The position numbers and the translations under genes are program-made. From Microvirga sp. (GTDB lineage Bacteria > Pseudomonadota > Alphaproteobacteria > Rhizobiales > Beijerinckiaceae), in contig JAQSWQ010000034.1 in assembly GCA_029266525.1 (NCBI GenBank), positions 1 through 64,000 on the forward strand: a stretch of 64,000 nucleotides of DNA, given 5' to 3'. Numbering within the stretch: position 1 is the first letter of the stretch; every line of letters starts with the position of its first letter. A model generated the notes under the pieces. That model was not told where the DNA came from. It did no database searches and saw nothing but the letters and a program-made list of their open reading frames with translations. Positions 18,556 to 27,465 of the stretch are shown here, piece after piece.

Positions 18556-19584
18556 TCACCCGCCGGTGACGCTCATGTGGCGTGCGACGGCGGGGCGGCT
18601 GCGGCGCCGGTCGATGACGAAGTCGTGGCCCTTGGGCTTGCGCGAGATCGCCTCCTCGATCGCCTGCTCGACGGCGTCGTTGGCTTCGGAGAGGCGGAGG
18701 GGCGTGCGCAGATCCGCCGCGTCCTCCTGGCCGAGGCACATGTAGAGCTTGCCGGTGCAGGTGAGCCGCACGCGATTGCAGCTCTCGCAGAAATTATGGG
18801 TCAGCGGGGTGATGAAGCCGAGCTTGCCGCCGGTCTCCTTGACGCGCACGTAGCGCGCGGGCCCGCCGGTGCTCTCGGGCAGATCCTCGAGCGTGTAGCG
18901 GTCCATGAGCCGGGCGCGAACGAGCGACAACGGCAGGTACTGGTCGGCGCGCTGGGTTTCGATCTCGCCGAGCGGCATGACCTCGATCAGCGTGAGGTCC
19001 ATGCCGCGCCCGTGCGCCCACTCGATCAGCGCCTCGATCTCAGTCTCGTTCAAGTCCTTCAGCGCGACGGCGTTGATCTTGACGCGAAGCCCCGCGGCCT
19101 GGGCCGCATCGATGCCCTCCATGACCTTGGCGAAATCTCCCCAGCGCGTGATGCGCCGGAACTTCTCCGGGTCGAGGGTGTCGAGCGAGACGTTGACGCG
19201 CTTGACGCCGTGGCCGGCGAGCTCATGCGCATAGCGGGCGAGCTGCGAGCCGTTGGTCGTCAGCGTCAGCTCGTCGAGCGCCCCCGATTCGAGGTGCCGG
19301 GAGAGGCCGGCGAACAGCGTCATGATGTTGCGCCGCACAAGCGGCTCGCCGCCGGTGAGGCGGAGCTTGCGCACGCCGCGCTCGACGAAGACCGTGCAGA
19401 GCCGGTCGAGCTCCTCCAATGTGAGGAGGTCGCGCTTCGGGAGGAAATTCATATCCTCCGACATGCAATAGAAGCAGCGGAAATCGCAGCGGTCAGTCAC
19501 CGAGACGCGCAGATAGGTGATTGCCCGCCGGAACGGATCGACGAGCGGCCGCGCGGCGGCGGATGGACCGGGTTGACCCCACAT
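18556..19584 (-). CDS. moaA: GTP 3',8-cyclase MoaA (radical SAM)
   Basis: [33 protein letters not shown]...[14 protein letters not shown]...[23 protein letters not shown]: both Fe-S cluster motifs present. Confidence 0.96.
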   Translation of the reverse strand: MWGQPGPSAAARPLVDPFRRAITYLRVSVTDRCDFRCFYCMSEDMNFLPKRDLLTLEELDRLCTVFVERGVRKLRLTGGEPLVRRNIMTLFAGLSRHLESGALDELTLTTNGSQLARYAHELAGHGVKRVNVSLDTLDPEKFRRITRWGDFAKVMEGIDAAQAAGLRVKINAVALKDLNETEIEALIEWAHGRGMDLTLIEVMPLGEIETQRADQYLPLSLVRARLMDRYTLEDLPESTGGPARYVRVKETGGKLGFITPLTHNFCESCNRVRLTCTGKLYMCLGQEDAADLRTPLRLSEANDAVEQAIEEAISRKPKGHDFVIDRRRSRPAVARHMSVTGG

Positions 19585-19692
19585 GAACGCGTTCGCTTCC
19601 CTGAAGCTTCTCGATTATGCGCTAATCTAGTGCGCCCAAGGCCGGCGTCAAAGCGCAGACGCCTTCTAGCACGGAATTCGAGGGCCTGTTCG

Positions 19693-20067
19693 ATGCATCC
19701 GAAACGGTGGCCGGCCGAGATCCGGCTCGCCAAGGACAAGCGCGCGCTCAAGGTCGCCTTCGACGATGGCGCTGCCTTCGAGCTTCCGGCCGAATATCTG
19801 CGGGTCACGAGCCCCTCGGCCGAGGTGCAAGGGCACAGCCCCTCCGAGCGCAAGACCGTGCCCGGCAAGCGCAACGTCGAGATCATTGGGGTCGAGCCGG
19901 TCGGGAACTACGCGGTCAAGCTCGTCTTCGACGACATGCATTCGACCGGCATTTACGGCTGGGACTACCTCTACGACCTCGGCGCCAAGCACGACGAGCG
20001 CTGGGCCGACTATCTAGCCGAGCTCAAGGCCAAGGGCCTCTCGCGAGACCCGCCGCGGCGTTCTTGA
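19693..20067 (+). CDS. DUF971 / gamma-butyrobetaine hydroxylase-like N-terminal domain protein
   Basis: WPAEIRLAKDKRALKVAFDDGAAFELPAEYLRVTSPSAEVQGH...YAVKLVFDDMHSTGIYGWDYLYDLG. Confidence 0.88.
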   Translation: MHPKRWPAEIRLAKDKRALKVAFDDGAAFELPAEYLRVTSPSAEVQGHSPSERKTVPGKRNVEIIGVEPVGNYAVKLVFDDMHSTGIYGWDYLYDLGAKHDERWADYLAELKAKGLSRDPPRRS

Positions 20068-20101
20068 CGCCCCCTGCGGGCGTCCTTAGGTAGGACCGAC
20101 C

Positions 20102-20176
20102 GGGCGCGTAGCTCAGCGGGAGAGCATTCGCTTCACACGCGAAGGGTCACAGGTTCAATCCCTGTCGCGCCCACCA
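20102..20176 (+). tRNA. tRNA-Val (anticodon CAC)
   Basis: Cloverleaf gggcgcg-TA-gctcagcgggagagc-ATTCGC-TTCACAC-GCGAA-...ggttcaatcc-...cgcgccc-ACCA; 7-bp acceptor stem, CCA encoded, anticodon loop TTCACAC. Confidence 0.95.
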
Positions 20177-20205
20177 GCCGGCTCGTTGACAAGCTTGCTC
20201 GCCGC

Positions 20206-20901
20206 TCAGGCGGCGCTCGCGGCGAGCTCCGCGCCCATGAGGCTGCGCACCGCCGGAAACAGCTCGTCGAAATGATCAATGACGAGATCGGGCCCGTGCT
20301 CGCGGATCGGGCGGTCCGGATAGCCGAAGCTGACGCAGACGACCGGGATTCCGGCGGCCTTCGCCGCGGCGACGTCCGAATAGCTGTCGCCGACCATGAC
20401 CGCCCGGCCCGGATCGCCGCCGGCCCGCTCGATCGTCAGGGTCAGGTGGCGCGGGTCGGGCTTGAACCACGCAAAGGTGTCGCGCCCGCAGATGGTCGCG
20501 AAGCGGTCGGCGACGCCGAGCGCCCGCAGCAGCTTCACCGAATGCGCCTGCATCTTGTTGGTGCAGATGGCGAGGCGGAAGCCGTCGCGCTCGAGCCGGT
20601 CGAGCGCCGCGAGCGCGCCCGGATAGAGCCTGGTCGCGACGCAGAGGTTCTCGCCGTAATAGGCGAGGAAGCGTCGATAGAGCTCCTCGATCAGCGCCGG
20701 CGTCGGCTCGCGCTTCGCCGCCTCGAAGCCCCTTTGCAGGAGCCCGCGGCCGCCGGCCGAGATCATGTCGCCGGCCTCGGCCACGGGAAGCGGGGGGATG
20801 CCCTCCTGGCCGAGGATGACGTTCAGCGTCGCGACGAGGTCGTGTGCGGTGTCGGCGAGCGTTCCGTCGAGATCGAAGACGGCGACCGGGGATTTTGACA
20901 T
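20206..20901 (-). CDS. gph: phosphoglycolate phosphatase (HAD-IA)
   Basis: VAVFDLDGTLADTAHDLVATLN...ICTNKMQAHSVKLLRALG...KPDPRHL...VMVGDSYSDVAAAKAAGIP. Confidence 0.9.
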   Translation of the reverse strand: MSKSPVAVFDLDGTLADTAHDLVATLNVILGQEGIPPLPVAEAGDMISAGGRGLLQRGFEAAKREPTPALIEELYRRFLAYYGENLCVATRLYPGALAALDRLERDGFRLAICTNKMQAHSVKLLRALGVADRFATICGRDTFAWFKPDPRHLTLTIERAGGDPGRAVMVGDSYSDVAAAKAAGIPVVCVSFGYPDRPIREHGPDLVIDHFDELFPAVRSLMGAELAASAA

Positions 20902-20993
20902 CGAACCTCGCTAGGGAGCGCCGGCGGCGCGATCAAGGCAGCGCAAGGGTGCTATCCTCGCCTCGATTCGGTTAACGGCCGCTGGAGGCTTTC

Positions 20994-21452
20994 ATGCAAC
21001 AGTCCGGACCGTGCCTGCTCGCAGCCGTGGCGGCGGCCGGGCTCCACGCGGGCCCCGCCCTTGCGGCCTCCTACGATTTCGTGCCTGCCCCGCAGGCCGA
21101 TCTCAACCGCATGTACCGCATCGACAAGGCGACCGGCGAGGTCATCTCCTGCCAGTACTACCTACAGGAGGGCACGATCGGGGTCACCCTGTGCTTCGGC
21201 CCGGGCGAGGGCGCGGGCGCGCAGGCTGCCGGCGAATACGGCCTCGTGCCGTCGCGCCACACCAAGGAGGCCGGGGTGTTCCGGGTCAACTACCGCAGCG
21301 GCGAGATGAGCGTCTGCTACGTGCTCGAGGACAAGGTCGTGTGCACGCCGCAAGCCGGCCCGGAAGCGGCGGCACCCCAGGCCGCGGGGGCTCCCCCGAG
21401 CGCGCCCGCGACGCCCGGACCGGCCGGCCCGCGCGCTCCTGGAAGACCCTGA
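20994..21452 (+). CDS. hypothetical secreted protein
   Basis: 152 aa, hydrophobic N-terminus (LLAAVAAAGLHAGPALAA), Pro/Ala-rich C-terminus. Confidence 0.6.
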   Translation: MQQSGPCLLAAVAAAGLHAGPALAASYDFVPAPQADLNRMYRIDKATGEVISCQYYLQEGTIGVTLCFGPGEGAGAQAAGEYGLVPSRHTKEAGVFRVNYRSGEMSVCYVLEDKVVCTPQAGPEAAAPQAAGAPPSAPATPGPAGPRAPGRP

Positions 21453-21522
21453 CGACGGCGCGCTTTCGTCGCTTCCGCGCCGGGAGTAGAACCGCGCGAT
21501 CCTCGTCCAAAGGACCGCGGCC

Positions 21523-22971
21523 ATGAAGCTCAACGATCCCTCCCTCCTCATCGAGCGCTGCTTTGTCGGCGGCGCCTGGACCGGCGAGCCCGCGACGCCG
21601 GTGACCAATCCCGCCACCGGCGAGACGATCGCCAGGGTGCCGCGCTTCGGCGGTGCCGAGGCGACTGAAGCCGTCGAGGCGGCGGAGAGGGCCTTTCCGG
21701 CCTGGTCGAAGAAGACCGCGAAGGAGCGCTCGGCGATCCTGCGCCGCTGGTTCGAGCTGATGATCGCGAACAAGGACGATATCGCCCTCATCATGACCAG
21801 CGAGCAGGGCAAGCCCCTCGCCGAGGCGAAGGGCGAGGTCGAGTACGCCGCCTCCTTCATCGAGTTCTACGCCGAGGAGGCGAAGCGCGTTTACGGCGAG
21901 ACCATCCCGAGCCACCGGGCGGACGCCCGCATCATGGTGATCCGGCAGCCCGTCGGGGTCGTCGCCGCCATCACGCCCTGGAATTTCCCCGCCGCCATGA
22001 TCACGCGCAAGGTCTCGCCGGCGCTCGCCGCTGGTTGCTCGGCGGTCGTAAAGCCTGCGGGCGAGACGCCGCTCACCGCGCTTGCCCTCGGCGTTCTCGC
22101 GGAGCGGGCCGGCATGCCGGCGGGCGTGCTCAACCTCATCACCGGCAAGTCGGCTGAGATCGGCGAGGTGCTGACCTCCCACCCTGCGGTGCGCTTCGTC
22201 GGCTTCACCGGCTCGACGGACGTCGGCAAGATCCTCATGCGCCAGGCGGCCTCGACGGTGAAGAAGGTGGGATTGGAGCTCGGCGGCAACGCGCCTTTCA
22301 TCGTCTTCGACGACGCCGATCTCGATGCGGCCGTCGAGGGCGCGATCGTCTCGAAATTCCGCAATATGGGCCAGACCTGCGTCTGCGCGAACCGCATCTA
22401 TGCGCAGGACGGCATCTACGACGACTTCGTCTCGAAGCTCGCCAAGAAGGTCATGGACCTGAAGGTCGGCAACGGCGTCGAGGTCGGCGTCGTGCAGGGG
22501 CCGCTCATCAACATGGACGCGGTCGAGAAAGTGGAGCACCACATTGCCGACGCGGTCGGGCAGGGCGCGCGCGTGGTGGTCGGCGGTAAGCGCCACCCGC
22601 TCGGGCGCACCTTCTTCGAGCCGACCGTCCTCGCGAACGTCACGACGAGGATGCTGATCACCCAGGAGGAGACCTTCGGGCCGGTCGCGCCGGTCTACCG
22701 ATTCAAGGACGAGGCGGAGGCGGTCGCCCAGGCGAACGCGACGCCTTTCGGCCTCGCGGCCTATTTCTATGCCCGCGACCTCGGCCGCGTCTTCCGCGTC
22801 GCGGAAGGGCTCGAATACGGCATGGTCGGCATCAACACCGGCGCCATCTCGACCGAGCTCGCCCCCTTCGGCGGCGTCAAGGAATCGGGCATCGGCCGCG
22901 AAGGCTCCCGCCACGGCATCGAGGAGTTCACGGAGATCAAGTACATGCTGCTCGCCGGTCTCGACGCATGA
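21523..22971 (+). CDS. gabD: NAD(P)-dependent succinate-semialdehyde dehydrogenase
   Basis: ALDH family: ITPWNFPAAMITRKVSPALAAGCSAVVKPAGETPLTALALG...VGLELGGNAPFIVFDDADLDAAVEG...GQTCVCANRIY. Confidence 0.92.
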   Translation: MKLNDPSLLIERCFVGGAWTGEPATPVTNPATGETIARVPRFGGAEATEAVEAAERAFPAWSKKTAKERSAILRRWFELMIANKDDIALIMTSEQGKPLAEAKGEVEYAASFIEFYAEEAKRVYGETIPSHRADARIMVIRQPVGVVAAITPWNFPAAMITRKVSPALAAGCSAVVKPAGETPLTALALGVLAERAGMPAGVLNLITGKSAEIGEVLTSHPAVRFVGFTGSTDVGKILMRQAASTVKKVGLELGGNAPFIVFDDADLDAAVEGAIVSKFRNMGQTCVCANRIYAQDGIYDDFVSKLAKKVMDLKVGNGVEVGVVQGPLINMDAVEKVEHHIADAVGQGARVVVGGKRHPLGRTFFEPTVLANVTTRMLITQEETFGPVAPVYRFKDEAEAVAQANATPFGLAAYFYARDLGRVFRVAEGLEYGMVGINTGAISTELAPFGGVKESGIGREGSRHGIEEFTEIKYMLLAGLDA

Positions 22972-23561
22972 CGTCCTGGCTTCTCGCGCTTCCTACGCTC
23001 CTCCTCGCGAGCGCCGCGCAGGCCCAGACGCCGGCGTCGCGCTACACCGAGCTCGTGGGAGGGCGGTGCAAGTTCGTCTCGATCGAGAAGGAGACGAACG
23101 AGGATCAGGTGAAGCGCTGCCCCGGGCATGGCGGCGCCGAGGTCGAGACGCTCGCGAGCCACACGCGCCTCCACATCAGCTACCGCTTTTCGAAGACGCA
23201 GGTCGCAAAGGACGTCGTCGCCGCCTGGAGCGCCGGCAAGACCGTCGAGTGGCGAGGCTTGAAGTCCAACAAGGGCTTCCAGCCCTATGCCAGCATCGTG
23301 CGCCTGCTGCTGAAGGATCCCGAGAGCGAGAAGCCAGACGCCGATGCCGAGATCCTGGCGGTGATCCGCTTCGACCCGCGCGAGGCGGAGGCCTGCGTCA
23401 TTGCCTTCCTCGACTCGCGCGCCAACAAAGACGCAAACGGGCTCGCCCGCGCCACGGCGGACCGGCTGGGGCCGGAATTCGACTGCCGCTCCGATAAGCC
23501 GGCAGTGGTCGGCACGAGCACGCGCTGGACGACCGAGCTGATGAGGCCCCGCGGCTCTTAG
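22968..23561 (+). CDS. hypothetical secreted protein
   Basis: 197 aa with signal peptide MTSWLLALPTLLLASAAQAQT; 4-nt overlap with the upstream gabD stop. Confidence 0.65.
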   Translation: MTSWLLALPTLLLASAAQAQTPASRYTELVGGRCKFVSIEKETNEDQVKRCPGHGGAEVETLASHTRLHISYRFSKTQVAKDVVAAWSAGKTVEWRGLKSNKGFQPYASIVRLLLKDPESEKPDADAEILAVIRFDPREAEACVIAFLDSRANKDANGLARATADRLGPEFDCRSDKPAVVGTSTRWTTELMRPRGS

Positions 23562-23603
23562 AACATGGTTCCCCGCCAAAGCGGGCTCCGGTTCGCGGTG
23601 CTC

Positions 23604-25415
23604 TTAGGCGAGCCGCACCGATTCGGGTGGCGCGAAGGGCGTCTTGGCGCGGCCGCGGATCGGCGCCGCCAGACGAAGCTCGAATCCTTCCGGCGGGAAG
23701 CGCGTGTCGACCTCGGCCTGGAGCTGTGCCGCGAGCACGCGATTGAGGAGCCGGGAGCCGAAGCCGAGCCGTCGCGGCACGGCCGCCGGCGGTCCGCCGC
23801 GCTCGATCCAAGCCAGGCGGAGCGTCGAAGCGTCGGAACCGCCGGCCGGGGGTTCCAGCGTCCAGGTCACTTGCAGTCTGCCGCCGGTCCGCGAGAGCGC
23901 GCCGTATTTCGCGGCATTGGTGGTGAGCTCGTGGATCGCCATGCCGAGCGGCACCGCTTCCTCGCTCGCAAGCTCGACGAGCGGGCCCTCGAGCGCGATG
24001 CGCGGCCGCGCCGGGTCGTCATAGGGACCAAGCTCGCGCTCCAGCATCTGGCGCAGCGAGGCCGTCTGCCAGGCGCCCTCGGTGAGGAGGTCGTGGGTCT
24101 TGGCGAGGGAGATCACGCGGCCGGCGAAGGCCGCCGCGAAATGCTCGGGCGAGGGCGCCGAGCGCGCCGTCGCGCCGACGATGGCCTGCACCGTCGCGAG
24201 CGTGTTCTTCACCCGGTGGTGAAGCTCGCGAATGAGGAGTTCCTGCCGCTCCTCGATGCGCTTGCGCTCGGTGACGTCGAGCACCACGCCGGTGATGCCG
24301 GACAGGCTGCCGTCGGGACGCGAGGTGGCGAAGCCCATGGTGACGAGCCAGCAAGTGACGCCGTCATGCGGCCGCGTGTAGCGGTACTCGACGCGGTACC
24401 GTGTGCGGCCCTGGGCGGCATGGTCGATCGTCGCCTCAGCCCTGGCGAGGTCGTCCTGGTCGACGAAGCTCCGCAGCCGCGCGCGGGTCATCGTCTCACC
24501 CTCGCGAAACCCGAAGATCTCGCGGGCTCGCGGCGAGAAGCTCATGAGGTCGGTGGCCGCATCCCATTGCCAGTCGCCCATATTGGCGGCAGCAAGCGCG
24601 AGCCGGTGGCGTTCGATCGAATCCTGCAGCTCGGTCACGTCGTCGAAGGTGGCGACCGCCGTGACCACCTCGCCATGCTCGTTCCTCGTCGGGCGCGCGC
24701 TCACCATGAACTTCGCTACCGAGCCGTCGCCGCGGCGATAAAGCATCGGCTCTCGCTCCACTTCTTCCCCGCGCGTCAGGGCGCGCATGATCGGGTAGTC
24801 CTCCGGCGTGTAGAGGGAGCCGTCGGCGTGCAACGCGCCGAATTGCCGGAACGTCGAGAGGTCCTGGCCTGCCTCGACGCCGCGACCGAGGAGCCCGACC
24901 GCGGCGGCGTTGTGCAGGACGATCCGGCCGCCGGGCTCCGCCACCACGACACCCGTCGGCAGCTGTTGGATGATCGCCTCGAGCAGGGCGTGCTCGTATT
25001 CCGGCTGGCCGAGCAGGTTCTCCTGCTCCGTCTCGGCCGTCCTGCGGGCGGAGATATCGCGGAAGAATACCGCCACGCCGGTCTCGATCGGATAGGCCCT
25101 CGCCTCGAACCAGGCCCGGAGCGGCGGGTAGAACTGCTCGCAGGCGGCGGCCGCTCCGTTCATCGCGGCGTTGCACGTCTCCCAGAAGGCGCTCTCGCGC
25201 CCCTCCGGGAACGCGTCCCAGATCGAGCGGCCGATGAGGTCCCGGCCCTGTGCAATCTGATCCCGGGCGCGCCGGTTGAGATAGGCGAAGCGCCACTCCC
25301 GATCGAGCACGAAGACGCTGTCGGTGGTCGCTTCGAGCACGGTCTCGAGCGAGAGACCGCGCGGAGGCGAGCCCTCGGGCGCATGCGGCTTCTTGTTCGA
25401 AGCGTGCTGTTTCAT
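23604..25415 (-). CDS. multi-PAS sensor histidine kinase, HWE family
   Basis: PAS/PAC segments and HWE H-box QELLIRELHHRVKNTLATVQAIVGATAR; MAIHELTTNAAKYGALS N-box. Confidence 0.9.
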   Translation of the reverse strand: MKQHASNKKPHAPEGSPPRGLSLETVLEATTDSVFVLDREWRFAYLNRRARDQIAQGRDLIGRSIWDAFPEGRESAFWETCNAAMNGAAAACEQFYPPLRAWFEARAYPIETGVAVFFRDISARRTAETEQENLLGQPEYEHALLEAIIQQLPTGVVVAEPGGRIVLHNAAAVGLLGRGVEAGQDLSTFRQFGALHADGSLYTPEDYPIMRALTRGEEVEREPMLYRRGDGSVAKFMVSARPTRNEHGEVVTAVATFDDVTELQDSIERHRLALAAANMGDWQWDAATDLMSFSPRAREIFGFREGETMTRARLRSFVDQDDLARAEATIDHAAQGRTRYRVEYRYTRPHDGVTCWLVTMGFATSRPDGSLSGITGVVLDVTERKRIEERQELLIRELHHRVKNTLATVQAIVGATARSAPSPEHFAAAFAGRVISLAKTHDLLTEGAWQTASLRQMLERELGPYDDPARPRIALEGPLVELASEEAVPLGMAIHELTTNAAKYGALSRTGGRLQVTWTLEPPAGGSDASTLRLAWIERGGPPAAVPRRLGFGSRLLNRVLAAQLQAEVDTRFPPEGFELRLAAPIRGRAKTPFAPPESVRLA

Positions 25416-25480
25416 CGGCGCGGCATAGGGCAGGGCGCTTGGCGAGGAAAGGGCGGGCCGCAGGCCGGTGCGCAGCCTTG

Positions 25481-26026
25481 TCAGCCTGGTGACGACTGCA
25501 ACGCCGAAGCGTGCAGCCGTGCGCTCGGTTCGTGGAAGCAGCAGAAGATCACCTTCTCGAACTGCTCCGGCGAGAGATTTCGCAGGACCGTTTCCACGGC
25601 AATCGGAGCGGCGCGCTCGGGCGGGAAGCCGTAGACGCCGGTCGAGATCGCCGGGAAGGCGATGCTGCGCAGCCCGTGCTCGGCGGCAAGCGCCAGCGAG
25701 CGGCGGTAGCAGCTCGCCAGCACCTGATCCTCACGCTCGCCGCCGCCGCGCCAGATCGGGCCGACGGTGTGGATGACGTGCCGCGCCGGCAGCCGATGCC
25801 CGCTCGTGATCTTGGCGTTGCCGGGCTCGCAGCCGCCGAGCCGCCGGCATTCTTCGAGGAGGCCCGGGCCGGCCGCGCGGTGGATCGCGCCGTCGACGCC
25901 GCCTCCGCCGAGGAGCGATGAGTTGGCGGCATTGACCATGGCGTCGAGCGCGAGCGTCGTGATGTCCGCGACGACCACGCTCAGCTCGACGCCCGCGAAG
26001 CTGCGCGAGGCGAGCGACCCTGTCAC
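25481..26026 (-). CDS. macro domain protein (O-acetyl-ADP-ribose deacetylase-like)
   Basis: [42 protein letters not shown]...[12 protein letters not shown]. Confidence 0.93.
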   Translation of the reverse strand: MTGSLASRSFAGVELSVVVADITTLALDAMVNAANSSLLGGGGVDGAIHRAAGPGLLEECRRLGGCEPGNAKITSGHRLPARHVIHTVGPIWRGGGEREDQVLASCYRRSLALAAEHGLRSIAFPAISTGVYGFPPERAAPIAVETVLRNLSPEQFEKVIFCCFHEPSARLHASALQSSPG

Positions 26027-26066
26027 GACGCGATCATCGCGCAGCCGGCCGCAATGCGCCGGACCT

Positions 26067-27179
26067 TCACACCTTCTCGTTCTTCTCGACCGGCCGGCCG
26101 AGCAGACGCGCGAACTCCGCCTCGATCTCCTCGACCGAAAAGGGATCGCTCACCCGAGCCGGCGTTTCGGGCGCGGGCTCCGCCTTGGGCGAGGGTGGCT
26201 GCTCCGGGCGGGGCGCGGGCCTCGGTGGGGCAGGGGCCTCGGCTCGGAGCGCGGGTGCGGGCGGCGGCGAGGGAGCGGGAGGCGGCGGAGCCGCCGGCAG
26301 GGGCGGCTGCGGCATCGGCGGCGCCGAGGGCGGCGGCGGGCTCGCCGGCCTCGGTGCGGGTTCGGCGACCGGCCGAGGCGGCATCGGACGCGGAGCAGGA
26401 GGCGCGGCGGGCCGCACAGCGGCGGGAGGTGGCGGCGGAGCGGGTCGCGGCGGAGGTGGTGGCGGCGGTGCCGGGGGCTCGGGCGGACGCGGGGCCGGGC
26501 GCTTCAGCGCCTCCTCGAGCTGGCGCGCCATGTCCGACAGGAGCGCCGGATCGGGCGCGGGCGCACGCGGCTCCACCGGGGCGGGGATCGGGTTCGAGCG
26601 GCGTGGAGCTTCCGGGCGCGGGGCTGGCCGGGCCGGAGACGCTTCCGGGCGGCGCAGCTGGCTCCGTTCGCCTTGAAGCGCCACCACGTCGGGCTTGAGC
26701 ACCGCTTCGGTTCGGCTCGGGCTCGGCTGGAGCGTTGCGCTAACCACCGGCGCCTCCGGCGCCGGAGCCGTGCGGGTCGGTAGCGCCTCGAGCACCGGTC
26801 GCGTCGGCGCCGCCTCGGGTAGGCGTTCGGGCTCGACCCGCTCGGGCTGAAGCTCGGGCGGATGCTGCATCCGTACCCCCGGCACGCGCACGATGTTGGT
26901 CTCGATCACCACATCGTTCGGTCCGCCGATCAAGAGGAGATGCTCGACATTGTCCCGGCGCAGCAGGATCAGCTGGCGTTGCCGGTCGAGGTCGTAGACG
27001 TCCACGATCCCAAGGCGTGGCTGGCGCGTGCGGCCGCCCTGCCCGGACAGCATCGAGCGCCCCCGCGACAGACGACGCAGCACGAGCGCGATCAGCGACA
27101 GGACGATGAAGATGCCGGCGAAGGCGATTGCGTAAGTCACCGCCGGCGAGGTTTCGGGCAGGCCGAATTGAGACAGCAA
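26067..27179 (-). CDS. FliO-like flagellar biosynthesis domain protein with long Pro-rich C-terminal region
   Basis: N-terminal TM then [45 protein letters not shown] (FliO-like), followed by about 200 aa of [18 protein letters not shown]-type low complexity. Confidence 0.7.
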   Translation of the reverse strand: MLSQFGLPETSPAVTYAIAFAGIFIVLSLIALVLRRLSRGRSMLSGQGGRTRQPRLGIVDVYDLDRQRQLILLRRDNVEHLLLIGGPNDVVIETNIVRVPGVRMQHPPELQPERVEPERLPEAAPTRPVLEALPTRTAPAPEAPVVSATLQPSPSRTEAVLKPDVVALQGERSQLRRPEASPARPAPRPEAPRRSNPIPAPVEPRAPAPDPALLSDMARQLEEALKRPAPRPPEPPAPPPPPPPRPAPPPPPAAVRPAAPPAPRPMPPRPVAEPAPRPASPPPPSAPPMPQPPLPAAPPPPAPSPPPAPALRAEAPAPPRPAPRPEQPPSPKAEPAPETPARVSDPFSVEEIEAEFARLLGRPVEKNEKV

Positions 27180-27465
27180 GACGCGTTCTCTCGGATGGGA
27201 CGCCGGACGGCGCCGGGCTACGTCCTTCGATTATCACGACTGGGACGGTCAAGGGCAATAATCGCGGCCTGCCGCAAAGGCCTGGAATCACTGGATTCTC
27301 CCATTGGATTTGAGCGCCTCCCGAAGCACCCGCGTCGCGGCGGATGCACCCTTCCCCGAGAAATCCCTGTCGAGGACTGCGCCGCTCCGCCTCTGGCGAG
27401 CGGCTCTGGCCTTGCGGCTGCGGCGGCGTCCGGCATAACCGTGAAGGAGGGGAACGCCGGGATTC

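Noticed and set aside
21286-22914. 542-aa minus-strand ORF
   Set aside because: Antisense of gabD; no domain signature.
23565-25634. 689-aa plus-strand ORF
   Set aside because: Antisense of the HWE kinase.
26185-26676. Gly-rich 163-aa plus-strand ORF
   Set aside because: Reverse complement of the Pro-rich tail of the FliO-like gene; glycine richness is a trivial consequence.
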